Assembly: GCA_007258455.2 (NCBI GenBank)
Contig: VDFB02358134.1
Location: 210,115,394-210,179,393 of the forward strand
DNA from: Sequoia sempervirens
Lineage: Eukaryota > Streptophyta > Pinopsida > Cupressales > Cupressaceae
Direction of reading: 5' to 3'
Length of the DNA stretch: 64,000 nucleotides
This document shows positions 11,880-22,942 of the stretch, in pieces. Both the position numbers and the translations under genes were made by a program. Position 1 is the first letter of the stretch, and every line of letters begins with the position of its first letter. The notes beneath the pieces are model-generated. The model did not search any database. It had not been told where the DNA came from and saw only the letters and a list, made by a program, of their open reading frames with translations.

Positions 11880-12814
11880 ACAAATATCACAGTCATTTCT
11901 TGTACAAAGTTTTGATGTGGGAGATTCCACATTCCTTCATGGATGAATATTTTTTGTTTTGGTCTTGAACATAGGCTTCCATATGTTAGATGAGTAGGAA
12001 TTCCAGATGGGATTGTGTTTTGAATTCCATGTGTGGAAAATTGGGTGAACATATGAATTTTTTTCTATTTAGGTCTTATTTGGGGTCAAACTAACATGTT
12101 TGATGTTTTACGAAGAATGAGCAAGTAATTTCATCCGAGGTAGAACCTATATTAGATTCATCTAAACCTATCTTGAGGAGAATTAAATTTTGAATTAAGG
12201 CATGAAGGTTAGATAAAAAAAATTAGGATGCCAAGTTTGATTTTGTGTGTTACATCCAATTAGGCTGACCTAATTGATCTTACACTTGATGTGGATATAT
12301 ATAATGGATTGATTTTGGTGTTTTGAGGATGATGAGTGGATAAAGAGCAATCTATGAAATGTATGGTGTACCACCTACATGTGTGATGTGAAATTGATTG
12401 CAATTGTGTAAAGTAGAGCAGTGATCCAAATTAGTACAAAGATTGATTTTATACTTCATTGGAACTATAATCCAACATATGATAGATGTAATTGTATTAG
12501 TTCAATAGGTTGTAAGTCACCCTTGTATCTTCTATCTTATTATTTGTGGGCATTGAGTCTACCTACAATGAGGAACTTTGTAATATATTATATCAGGATA
12601 TAATCTATTATGAGCTAATCCTCACCATGGTTTTTCCATTTTGGGGTTTTCCACATAAAAATCCTAGTGTTCATGTGTTATGTGATGTTGTGGATGTTTC
12701 ATGTTTTCATTCATTATTTTAGTTGAATTTGTTATGGTAATTGGATGGTTAATGTTTGAATGTTTTAATAGAATACTAAATCACCACCCCCCTTAGTATT
12801 TCAGGTGTTCACCA
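11880..12814 (+). repeat. 5' LTR of element B, left end truncated
   Basis: Aligns by eye to 39,757-40,706: shared blocks include GTGGGAGATTC (near 11,918), TGAGTAGGAATTCC (near 11,990), AATTGGGTGAAC, TCTTATTT, the GATATATATAATGGATTG block near 12,293 and the C-rich end before GTTCACCA. Homology starts near 11,881; the first ~383 bp present in the 3' LTR are missing. Confidence 0.8.
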
Positions 12815-12816
12815 AT

Positions 12817-12830
12817 TGGTACTAGAGCCT
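12817..12830 (+). promoter_or_regulatory. Primer-binding site of element B
   Basis: TGGTACTAGAGCCT begins 2 bp after the LTR end and matches the plant consensus TGGTATCAGAGC (initiator methionine tRNA 3' end) apart from a swapped TC and flanking change. Confidence 0.75.
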
Positions 12831-12867
12831 GAATCCCTAGAAGAAGCTTGACCGCTTTGGGAAGATT

Positions 12868-14160
12868 TTGGAGATTGAACACATGACTAATAGGAAGTTT
12901 CCTATCCCTCCAAAAGAGATTCTTGCTATTGGGTACATAGAAGAGGATTACATGATGGAAAAAGATGGAGAACTTATAGTTTCTCTTGAAGATCTGGATA
13001 AAACTAAAGGTGAGAATAGAGATCTAAAAGAAAATATCAAAGAAGGAAATGAATGCATTAGAAAATTGAGAGATAAAATCAAGAAGTTCAAAGAAAGGCA
13101 TAAGTCAGTGAGTATCTAAAGAAAGAAAATGAAACCATGATAAGACTAAAAGTATAAGTTAAAGAAAAGAAAAGAGTTGAAGATTGTTTGAATGCAATGA
13201 TGAAAAGGAAATTTTATGAATTCACACAGCTTGAACAAGAAGTTGTAAATATGAGATTAGATATAGATAAATCAAGAAGTCGTGATGATAAATTCAAGAT
13301 GAGCTCCATAATGGTTGATGAGATGATTTCAGGACAAAAGGATTCTAAAGACAAAGGTGGCTTAGGATTTGAAAAAGGTGAAAGTTTTAAAGGAAGATTA
13401 GACACCTAAGACTAAAGAAAAGATCAATGATTGGAGGAAGAAAAATGGTAAGATACAGAATCAAAGAAATGACACCAGACAACCTCTAGTTAGATAACCA
13501 AATACTCAAAGGTAGATTAGACACCTAAGATTGAAGAAAAGATCAATGATTCAAGGAAGAACAATGGAAATATCTAGAATCAAAGAAATGATGCTGGAAG
13601 ACCTCTGGTTGGAAATAAAAATACTCAAAGGTACTCATCTTTCAATGCTTTTTCTTTCTCTTCCAATAAATTTAAACTTAGAGAAATGCAATGTAGAGGG
13701 AGAATGAATCATGATGCTATATCTTTTCCTGGTTAATGATTTACATGCAAAATATTTGGGCATAGAGCAAGTGAGTGTAGAAATCACATGATGGATGACT
13801 ATAACAATAGTATAATGATTCAATCCTTCAATGGTTACTATTATACATGGTATGGATTTGGAAACAAAGCTAATTGATATAGATAGAGAATGAATGGAAG
13901 GAATAATGATAAGAGAAATATCATATGTAATAATTGCTAAGTTTTATAAAAGAAGAAAACAAAAGAAAGGATTATCTGATAAAGAAGAATGAACTAGTTA
14001 AGAAGGTTTCTCTTGAAGAGACAAAGAAAGAAATGAACAAAATTTGAAGAAAGAAAGAGGAAATTGAAACTAAGGTAGAATTAGTACCATCCTCTAATAC
14101 AGATGTCTCCTTTGGAAACTAATCCTATAACTATGGCTTAGGGGGATATTTAATGAATAT
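12868..14160 (+). pseudogene. Gag of element B (coiled coil and CCHC knuckles)
   Basis: An open stretch 12,868-13,119 begins (MEIEHMTNRKFPIPPK) and moves into a heptad-rich region (LIVSLEDLDKTKGENRDLKE; CIRKLRDKIKKFKER), homologous to the Gag of element F (MVALDDLDQSKEEVMELKK). A second segment runs 13,188-13,409. A 119-bp tandem duplication (13,392-13,629) shifts the frame. A zinc knuckle follows at 13,737-13,778 (F-T-C-K-I-F-G-H-R-A-S-E-C with the first Cys turned into TGA), and a broken one begins at 13,926 (C-N-N-C). The homology with F extends to a NYGLGGYL segment near 14,130. Gag forms the particle that packages the RNA. Confidence 0.72.
13392..13629 (+). repeat. 119-bp tandem duplication inside gag of element B
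   Basis: Two copies, 13,392-13,510 and 13,511-13,629, share AGATTAGACACCTAAGA, AAGAAAAGATCAATGATT and ACTCAAAGGTA. The length is not a multiple of three, so it breaks the frame. Confidence 0.85.
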
Positions 14161-14589
14161 CTTATGTCCCCCACCAAAAGAGAGGTGTGAAAGCCACAAC
14201 ACAAAGATATGTGATGGAGAATAAAATGCTTGATTTTTTGGAGAAGATTGTGGAAGGAAATATTCTAATGTAGAGATTTGCAAAACTTTAGAAGGTGACT
14301 ATGCATATAGTCTTTAAGGTTGCCAACTTTATGAATTGAAGCATTTATGGTAGAAATAGGTCAAATCAAAGAGTTAAAATAAAGTTTTCTAAGGAAAATT
14401 CATTTTATCAAAATAATTCTAAGGAGAATTGAGCAACGAGAAGAGAATTTCAAGATTTCAAGGTGATTCAGTGTTACAGAGCATCAAAACCATAATTCAT
14501 TGAGCAAAGTAAAAAGGTGTTTGGAAAATTTTGTGTGCCATAAATTTTTGAAATTTATGTTTTTAATCAGCTTGAATACATATTGTGAT
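14161..14589 (+). other. Decayed downstream part of element B gag region
   Basis: Low-quality frames (KVFGKFCVP near 14,515) that roughly parallel the matching part of element F. No domain that I recognise. Confidence 0.35.
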
Positions 14590-15080
14590 GGCTAATCCAT
14601 TTCTTTTTTAAGTTTCTAAGAAACCCCAACCTAAATTCAAAAGATATCCAGCCAAATCCATAGAAGATGACCCTATATAGGTGAATTCTCATATATACCT
14701 TATGGATTCCTACCTACAAAGGACATTAGGGCATATATTCATGGTAGCATGAATGAAAATTGTCCCAGCAAGTTAATGGATATATTGGTACAAATGAGTT
14801 AATTGGTGAATATTTTTCTTTGGAGCCAGAGTACAAAGCTCTAGCCGAGAAGAAACTATATGTATGGAAATGGTTTCCAAAAAATTTCTACAATAACAAA
14901 TAGATTATAATGGCCCTAAGAAGAATTCATGATCAATTTTTCTAGACCTAATGGAACCCCTAAGTTTTATCTGGTTAAATTTATCATCTTGCAAAAGTTT
15001 TACTTGTTCCATGGACTTGGGGCTTAGGATTTTGTTTACCATCACTGTTGTAGGGATTTGTGTTACTTGGGACCCTTCTT
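14590..15080 (+). pseudogene. Unidentified decayed protein segment (one frameshift)
   Basis: Two adjoining frames read as a coherent protein: PQPKFKRYPAKSIEDDP, YIPYGFLPTKDIRAYIHGSM, then after a frameshift NELIGEYFSLEPEYKALAEK, LYVWKWFPKNFYNN, IMALRRIHDQFF and a hydrophobic stretch with IYHLAKVLLVPWTWGLGF. Aromatic and charged residues are conserved between stops, as expected of former coding DNA. I do not recognise the family. It could be the N-terminal part of a retrotransposon accessory ORF, possibly the same transcription unit as the ORF at 18,143, but 3 kb of non-coding DNA lies between. Confidence 0.5.
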
Positions 15081-18000
15081 AAATAATCCTTAAGCTTTCC
15101 TCTTGGACAAGTTTCTAATTTTTCATTGATCTTTTTTTGCCTATTTCTGGTTATGTTAAAACATCTTATGTCATTTGAACTCGTGGAGTAACTAGTCCCT
15201 CATGCCTAGGTCCACAATGCTTATATTTTGTGAGGTTGATCGATTGACCTCATTTGGTCATTACATCATGTGAAATAATATGTTCAAAGTATTTTAATGC
15301 CTTTTATATGGTGTCCTACGTGGTCCCTTTCTTAAAACAACTGGTGGGCACATGCTAATTTATTTTCACTTAAGTCTTGTCCATTGCTTCCCTTTATCGC
15401 TCATCGTGGATAGCTTTTGAAATTGAAATATAAATTGGAAATGAGAGATGAGAATTGTTTCCTTGGTTTCACACATCGTGGATGGATTTGAGAACTTTTT
15501 ATTTGAATTAGTGATGCACGATGTTCTGGTTTCTCTGAAGGTTTTTGGTGATCGCTAATTGCTCTTCTATTTTGTGTTTTGAATTAGCAACTAGCGATGA
15601 TCGTTGGGATTTTGTTTTCATCGCTCATTGTGGATGTGTGTATAATATTCTTGGTAAAATTGGTGATGAGAAATGAGTAGTATTTTCTTTTGTTTCGCCT
15701 ATCACGGATGGGTTTTAAATGTTGGGTTTTGAATTAGGGATACACAATGTAAGTGTTCTATGTGGTATTTCTGAATTCCTCTACATCGCTAATTGCTTGA
15801 AAGTCTTATGTTAAGAATTTGCGATATGCAATGTCTCTTAGTGCTCTTCATTTTCTCTCCTATTGATAATCATGGATTCATTCCAAGATTTGAGTTTCAA
15901 AATAGTGATGAGCAATGGAGTCATTTGTTCAAACTTTCTTTTTCTAATTTGAATTGCTCATATGAGCGATGTCTTTTGTGCCTTTATTTTTCATGCAAGT
16001 GTATGCATTTTATTTCCTTATCTCCAATCACTAATGAGATATAAAGTTTGAGGAAAGAATTGGTGATATGCGATGAGAGATGGCTACAAAATAAAGGACA
16101 ACATGTGGTGCAGGAGCACCTAAGGAACAACAGGCAGTTTCATTAGGTAAATAAGAAACCTAGAGAGATAATTTTGTTTTGTTTTCATAAAGGTTATGTT
16201 GACCATTGTGTAGTTAGCTTAGAGGTGTTTTTGATCTTTAGGAAACAAGTTGTCAAGAGATAAATAAGTGTAGGAAACTCATCTTGCTGAGTTTTCAAAA
16301 GTTGGCAAGGGTTGAAAAACATAGTGGGTTTTATAATTTTGATCTTTGGGTCTTCAATATGTTTGAAAAAAAGAACTTAACTATTTTTGGGGCCTATGTA
16401 TACTATGCTTCGACCATGGAGCAGGGTTGAAGGCACTGATATTGTAGTGACATTTTGTGAAATTGAAAAAAATAGCGTTCTATGAGGCAATTTTCTGATT
16501 TTTGCATCTAAATAGTGCTTTGATGGAATAAACCTGCTATTATCTTTCATTGTAGAATGTAGTGTGAATAGAGTACTAGCTTTGTGTGCCATCCATTTTC
16601 CTTCTTGATTCATTTTCATCCTTTGTTTGTAAATAGTTTGCTTTCTTTCTTTTTTTGGCCTGAACTAGGCAGTCTTGAGAAAATGGAGTGCTAGAGCACT
16701 TTCCCACCATACAAATTATACAAACCTTTTGGAATAGTGACTAGGCTTCATGAGTGTAAATATGGTAGATTTTAGGACTTGTGTGTGTGCAGGAGCTGCT
16801 AGCAATGTCTTGCCCTAGGCTAGCCAGACAGATTTTGGCTAGGGGAGACAAAGAGTGCAAGGCCCATAACTTGTAGGGGTGTTAAGATTTTGGAAAAATT
16901 CCTTTTGGAGGATTGAGGGTCTTGGCAAGGCCTGGTGGTCAAGAGGAAGCTCCATTAACCCATTTGGTGTGAGAAGACTCTAACAATTTGAAATCAGCCT
17001 GGAAAAGGCTTATAAACCCTAGTTGTTGGCCATTTATGAGTAAGGGTAGTGTAATGCCTATACAAGCTCAAAACCCCAAGAATTTTCAAGGTGTTGGCAT
17101 GGGAAACACAAACCCCAAGTGAAGAACCCTAGTCGTTTGGAGGGTTTTGGAATAAAGTTCATTTTTCTCGGGTTAAGAGGCCTAAATGGGGCTCTAGGCT
17201 TGTAGCCTTTTCTAACCTTAAGAGAGGGTTTGGAGGCAGCGATGGAGAATTGGAGTTTTGTAATTGAATAAGAAGCCTAATAGGCTACTACAAAACTTTT
17301 TACTTCATCTTTACACTCCTGCAAAATCCTAACTAAAAGTTGAGGGTAACTGGCCTTTAGGGAAGATTAAGGGTCAAGGGTGAGATCGTGGCAAGGCATC
17401 AAGATTGACTTGATGGAAATAAAGAAGGTTGATACTAGGGTTGGAAGTAGGACCAGGGGTACCTATACCTGAAATAGGACCTATAGGTTAAGGTGGGAGA
17501 TTCACCTAGGATTTCTTGAGAATAAGGACCCAAAGCATGGGACAATGAGTGTTCCATCCAACCCTATCCTATCAACATGGAAACATCTGGAGGACATTGT
17601 CTAAAGAAAGAAATAAAGTAGCAAGTTGAAAAGGAGAACCATGGATGTAGTTTTAAAATGAAATGATCAATGACCAAGGTTTGAATGTGAATGGCTAAAT
17701 GTCAGTTCACTCACGTGAGCTTTCTATCAAATATTAATGGTGATATTTTCCATTTCTCATCCATAAGGAAGGTATCTAGCTTTCTTTTCGCATATTTGGA
17801 ACTACTTAGGAGTAAGGAAGAAAACCAAAAGCTGAGCAAGTAGTGTGGAAGTCTCCTACATGTAATTACAACAACAATTGTATCAATTTTTCACTTGGGT
17901 AAGCAATCTGTCATACTTCTTCCTGTCCAAAGTATTATTTTATGTTGTTCTAGAAGGGTAGTAGCAAATTTTAGAGATAACTTGCTTACAACTTGTTCAT

Positions 18001-18142
18001 TTGAGTATCTTTAGGTGGGGTGATGAATATTTTGTGAAGACCAAGAATACTTTTCTTTGTAAGTTGTTTCTTGAGTTTTTGTACCTGGGTGGGTCTTTTT
18101 AATTAAGATAATTGTAAACCCTTTTCCTACCAGTTTGCAAAT
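15081..18142. other. 3-kb non-coding stretch upstream of accessory ORF E
   Basis: No credible coding frame. From about 15,390 to 16,080 a diverged CATCG/CGATG-type motif recurs (listed separately). The rest (16,100-18,142) is T-rich with a pyrimidine tract ending TTTTCCTACCAG shortly before the ATG at 18,143, which could be a splice acceptor or leader. It may be the leader or LTR of the element that carried ORF E. Confidence 0.4.
15390..16080. repeat. Dispersed degenerate motif array (CATCGCTCATYGTGGATG-like)
   Basis: About ten or more related boxes occur in both orientations, for example ATCGCTCATCGTGGATAG (15,398), CACATCGTGGATGG (15,473), AGTGATGCACGATG (15,510), ATCGCTCATTGTGGATG (15,620), CCTATCACGGATGG (15,698), GCGATATGCAATG (15,821), AGTGATGAGCAATGG (15,903) and GGTGATATGCGATGAG (16,060). 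Spacing is irregular, mostly 40-120 bp. Confidence 0.55.
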
Positions 18143-19836
18143 ATGAGTGAGCCAAAACCTAGTGAATCCAACATTAGAACTAAGAGAAAACCAAAGAAAA
18201 AAAGGTTAAAAGGATTAAGACCCGAGATATTTCATCCACTGTTAAGCCTGAGCCACTTGAATCATTTAACCCTACCCCACACACCCATGTGGTGTCTACT
18301 AGGTCCACAAGTGCCAAGAAAGAACAAGATAGGCTCATGGAAGAGATCATTGGAGAAGTAAAAGAGGGAGGGTCATAAATTGGAAAGAGAACTATGGGTC
18401 AAGTTACCATGATGACCAACCTAATTGATAATGTTGGTGAAATTGGAGAGTTGGCCCAGCCCCAGAGTGGGTGGCAATTATTCTTGTATGCTTTGAATAG
18501 ACAGTATTCAAAAAAGCCTACATGTTACTTATGGGGATAAATCTCAGGAAGATGGTGGTACCCAATGTATTTATGGAGGTGGATGTGATGATGGGGTTGG
18601 CTAGACACTATGATCCCATTGATAGAACAATTAGGAGTGAAAATGGGGATGTAGTCCTTGAGGTGACAAAAGATAAGGTTGTGGAGATATTTGGGTTAAA
18701 TCCCAGTTATACTATAGAAATTAAGCATTCAAACCTATATGGTGAGTATGAGCATAAAAAATTTGCATATAAGAATAGACTACTTGTTTGGCATAGAAGA
18801 AGGGAGGAAAAATTTCTCCCTAAGGATGTTAAGCCCTTTGAACGTGAAGAATTTGTGGATTATTTCAAGAATAATTATTATTGCCTAAATCAAGTTTTGG
18901 CTCAAAATTTTGAGGCAAGGATGGGTCCAGACCTATTGGTGATGATAGTGGACATACAATCCTATATTTCAAACATTGTTTTTAATTAGGCCTCCTGTGT
19001 TGTTGAACAAATGGATCAAGATTTCATTAGTCTGAAGAAAGAGGTTCTCCCTTTGCATTTCCCACATTGTTCTTTGTTAATGCATATGCTTTTATATGAG
19101 GGTGATTATAGTTGGAAAAGAAAGATTAAATATGAAATTGAGGGACAAGGAGAATAGTGTTTTACCAGTCCAGATGTGGATGCATATTTGGGATCAGGAT
19201 TGCCCCAATTCCAACTATTTAATGTTTGTTAATGTCATAAGGTTTGGTATCTTGGAAAGTTTGGGTGTAGCACCTATTCATAGGCTCTCTCCTACAACCA
19301 AAAGTATCATGTACCCAAAGGATATAGAGGGATCCACTGCAAAACATAATTGGGTAGATTGGTACCTACACTCATAATATATTTTGATTAGGGCTTATGG
19401 TTCTAAGGTGTCACCGCATTTCTTTCCCCTATATGTTTTTGACCAATTGGCTTCTATGGAATTGATGTGGTAGATTGATTTTACAGATTATGAATGGTTT
19501 AGAAAGCCTAAAAAGGGTACTATGGTGAGTCCCCCAATGTTCTTTTGCTTACATCAAGGTTACTGCCCCTAAAGTGTGTGAAAAATTCATAATCATGATA
19601 AATAACCTTAGGTTTCCTTTTAATGAGATTAGGATTTTTGACCCTAAAGGATTTGTAAATGCAAAGAGAAGGGAGAAAAAATTATTAGGATTGCATCAAC
19701 AATTCTTGTACACAGATGATGTGCTGAGAAACTTGACAAGTGATGAGGTTGTTATGACTAGAAAGAAGGAATGGGCGTTCATTATGGAAATTGAGGAGAG
19801 CATCATAAGGGGGAATGCTTTCTATCAGGGCCCCTA

Positions 19837-19841
19837 AGATG
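19837..19841. repeat. Target site duplication, left copy (AGATG)
   Basis: Identical to 21,218-21,222 on the other side of the solo LTR. Confidence 0.88.
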
Positions 19842-21217
19842 TGTAGACACCTAAATTTGGACACTTAATTTATCCAAATTTATCCCCTTTCGTCTAAGTA
19901 TCCCCTTATTTGCATTAATTAAGTAATATTGCTATTATTTAATTAATATCTTTAATTTTGCCAAATCCTTAAGGTATTTATTTAATAAATAAATACCTTA
20001 TCTCTTTAATCCTCCTTTTCATCAATTGAATTGAATAAATATTCCATTTATTTAATTCCCTTCATGTCACATCCTCCATCATTTTTCATCTAATCCTAAT
20101 TATTTCTCCTAATCTCATAATTTGGGTTGTGCACATGCCTAATCCATGATTAGGATGTGTCACATCTTCCAAATTTTGCAAGTTGGCCTCTAATCTCTCT
20201 TAGCCACCTAACCCTTCTCTAATCCTTCATTAACTAGCCTAATCAACCTCTCAAGGAATTTTAATTCCTTTTATCCTTCCAAGGAATATTAAATTCCTTT
20301 TTCTCTTCCCCATGTGATCTTGGACTTGTCACATCAAGGCACATGTGAAATCTAACCCTCTTCTAATATGTCATTAATTAGTCTAATCAAGTACTTGCAC
20401 AACCTTAATCACCTAATTAAGTCATCTCAAATCTCCATATCATTTATGGAATGTGTCCTTAGTCAACTTCATTAAAAACTTTCTCTTTTTGAACAAGACA
20501 TCTCCATTCCCCATGTGAATTTTTAATTCACATTTAATCCCCTAATGCATTTAAAGGAATTTTAAATTCCTTCTCTCATCCCCATGAGAATATTTGAGGA
20601 ATTTTTAATTCCCCACTTGTCCTCTCACCCACATGGGGACAAGTACCTCCTTTATGAAGAGATCTTGTCCAATCCCAAGGTACTATATACCCCATCCATG
20701 TCATGTACTATCCTTCCACCTCATGTACACATCATCCCTTTTAGGCCATATCACTTGCCACATGTCAAGATGTGAGGGCTTGTGAGTTCTCAACTCACCT
20801 TAGCCCTACATCTTGATCTTTGTGGCTCAATCTTGACCGTCCATTTCCCTAGAGATTTTCAAAATCTCTATAAATACCCCCTCTTTTCTCTCATTTTAGT
20901 AGAGATCATGCTTTGTAGCCAAACTCTTGCAAAATTTTCCTAGAATCCATACTTAGCCATTTTCATGCTTGCACTCACTTGCATCCATCTTCATATCATC
21001 ATCTAGTTTGCATCCCTTTCCATCCAAGGAGCATACACATCAAAGATTGAAGGGCCAACCAAAGGATCGATTTGACACAAGGTAAAAAGTTCCATTTATT
21101 GTTTTTATATTGTGTTGAATCCAACTAGGCTAATCTTGAGGTGTAGGTTGTTTTTTGTGTTATTTGCATTACTTTGATTGTTGCTCATTTTCTAGCACTC
21201 AGATTCAATCTATCACA
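19842..21217 (+). mobile_element. Solo LTR (1,376 bp) with 5-bp target duplication AGATG
   Basis: Starts TGTAGACAC and ends ATCACA, giving TGT...ACA termini, and is flanked by identical AGATG at 19,837-19,841 and 21,218-21,222. No internal retrotransposon domains are present, so it is a solo LTR left by recombination between two LTRs. The start matches the LTR of element G (TGTAGACAC at 50,801), suggesting the same gypsy group. It contains a TATA box at 20,869 and many short inverted repeats. Confidence 0.9.
20869..20876 (+). promoter_or_regulatory. TATA box of the solo LTR, fused to a hairpin
   Basis: TATAAATA follows and overlaps a perfect 10-bp inverted repeat (20,850-20,859 TAGAGATTTT and 20,861-20,870 AAAATCTCTA, one base between). 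Position about 1,030 bp into the LTR fits a U3 promoter. Confidence 0.65.
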
Positions 21218-21222
21218 AGATG
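21218..21222. repeat. Target site duplication, right copy (AGATG)
   Basis: Identical to 19,837-19,841. Confidence 0.88.
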
Positions 21223-22942
21223 TAATTGAGGATCCTCTTTAAAGAGCCTTTACAAAGCTAAGGGATTATCATAATGGTGATTTCAAAGTAAAAGTGAAAG
21301 AAGTTGCCAAGAAAGCACAAGCTCTCCTTGAGCAACTATTTAGGCCATGTATGTTCTAGAGCATCCTATAGATGTTCAAGAGGTTAGGGAGGAACACATG
21401 GAAAAACATGTACCTGATGATGAGGAAGTAGATAATAAAACCCCCCTCTCCCAACATTGAAGAAACTCTTGATTCAGAGGTTCCCCCAGACAAAATTGTT
21501 AAATGGCAGTATGATGAAAATAATGATGATGATGCCTAGATCAAGGATTGTGATGAGTTCCTTGTAAATGACAAGTTCATACAATCTCACGAATTTAACA
21601 AATTTATGGTCCAACAGAGGAGCATAGAGATAAAAGAAAGGATGGAACAAACGAAAGTTGGCATTGAACCTTCTCAGCAAGAAGAGGTAGAGAAGGTATA
21701 GGAAGGAAGGATCATGGCTAAGATTTTAGCTATCACTCCCTCTAAGGCTAGGAAAATTGTCAAAGATAGTGGAATCATGTTGTTTCCAGGATGCACTATC
21801 ACCTCAACTATTGCATATGATGTAGTAAGAAGAGACCCTCGGGCTTAAATATCAAAGGAGAAGTTTGAAGACAAGGTGTTTGGGTCCGGATATAGTCCAA
21901 AGTTGCATACTCTTGCAATCTAGTCTATGGCACCAAATATTGGGAAGCATGAGGTTGCAAGGCCTATTGAAGAAATTATGGGTTCTTTAGTGGTAAAAAT
22001 AGCTAGAGATATATCACCTATCCAAGCAACTAAGTTAACTACTCATGCTACAATCCTTAGTGTGGACACAAAAAAAAATTCTAAGAAGAAGTATGATTCT
22101 TTGGCAAAGAAATATAATAAGGCCTTGGATGAGATAAACATGATGAGAGCCACTATTTAGGCTAGCCATTCAGTAAGGAAATTATCTCTGCCATCTTCTT
22201 CTTCTTTAGACTTGTCTACACAAGATAGGAATACCTTAGCTTTAAGAATCAATGATTTGAGTAATCAGTTAAAGGCTGAAAAAGAAAATGTCAAGAAGGC
22301 TAAGATTGAAACTATTAAGGTGGAAAATGAGATTTTTGAGGATGTATTGAAACACAGGGTGACCAAGTTGGTCAACAAAGATGATAATGTATGGGCTACC
22401 TATAAGAAAATTCATGAAGAAAACATAAAGTATTTGCAGGTCCAGGAGGCCTTCAAGAATGAATGGAGCACATGGAGTTCTAGGGTGGGTGCTTTAAAGG
22501 AAATGATACCTAGGATGAAGGAAGATCATGAGGCACCTACTAACATCCTTGAAATCTTGTAAATTATTGACTCGGTTAATGAGATAACCACCTTTCATGG
22601 AAAGTTTGGTATGCAGCTCCAAAGTAAGAGATGGAGGATCATGGTATGCCTTTGATATTGACTCACAAGGGTGAGTTACAACAATTTGAAACCTAGAGGG
22701 GCAATCTGGGAGGAATTCTCTCAGGGGATATGATGCCATTAACTATGACTGATTACATCCTGCTGAATTCTAATATTGACACGGTGGAAATTGAAACAAA
22801 AATGGATACTTTTTTCAAGGAGGCCCAAGCTTTAATTGATGCAAGGAATACCCAACATTGTGCAAAGGTGCATATCTTATTGGATTTCAAGTGGCCTACT
22901 GAGGAGGAGTACATTACCAGGTTAGAGATGTATATTGAGTAA

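Larger units (their letters stand above)
18143..22942 (+). pseudogene. Accessory ORF E, retroelement-type, split by a solo LTR
   Basis: Begins MSEPKPSESNIRTKRKPKKK (basic), then after frameshifts a globular part from about 18,500 (VFMEVDVMMGLARHYDPIDR; DVVLEVTKDKVVEIFGLN; KDVKPFEREEFVDYFKNNYY) and a segment 19,096-19,837. The frame is interrupted by the solo LTR at 19,842-21,217 and resumes in register after it (VKVKEVAKKAQALLEQLF). The C-terminal half (21,480-22,560) is charged and coiled-coil-like (KKYDSLAKKYNKALDEINMM; LALRINDLSNQLKAEKENVK). It ends near 22,942. No polymerase motif. I recognise the LARHYDP-type sequence as typical of gymnosperm repetitive DNA proteins, from memory and unverified. 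Function unknown. Confidence 0.65.

Noticed and set aside
15390..16080. CRISPR-like array
   Set aside because: Repeats are degenerate, occur in both orientations and are irregularly spaced; the DNA is plant nuclear.
18000..18142. Host-gene intron with splice acceptor before the ATG at 18,143
   Set aside because: The pyrimidine tract and CAG are suggestive, but no donor or upstream exon could be supported, and ORF E looks transposon-derived.
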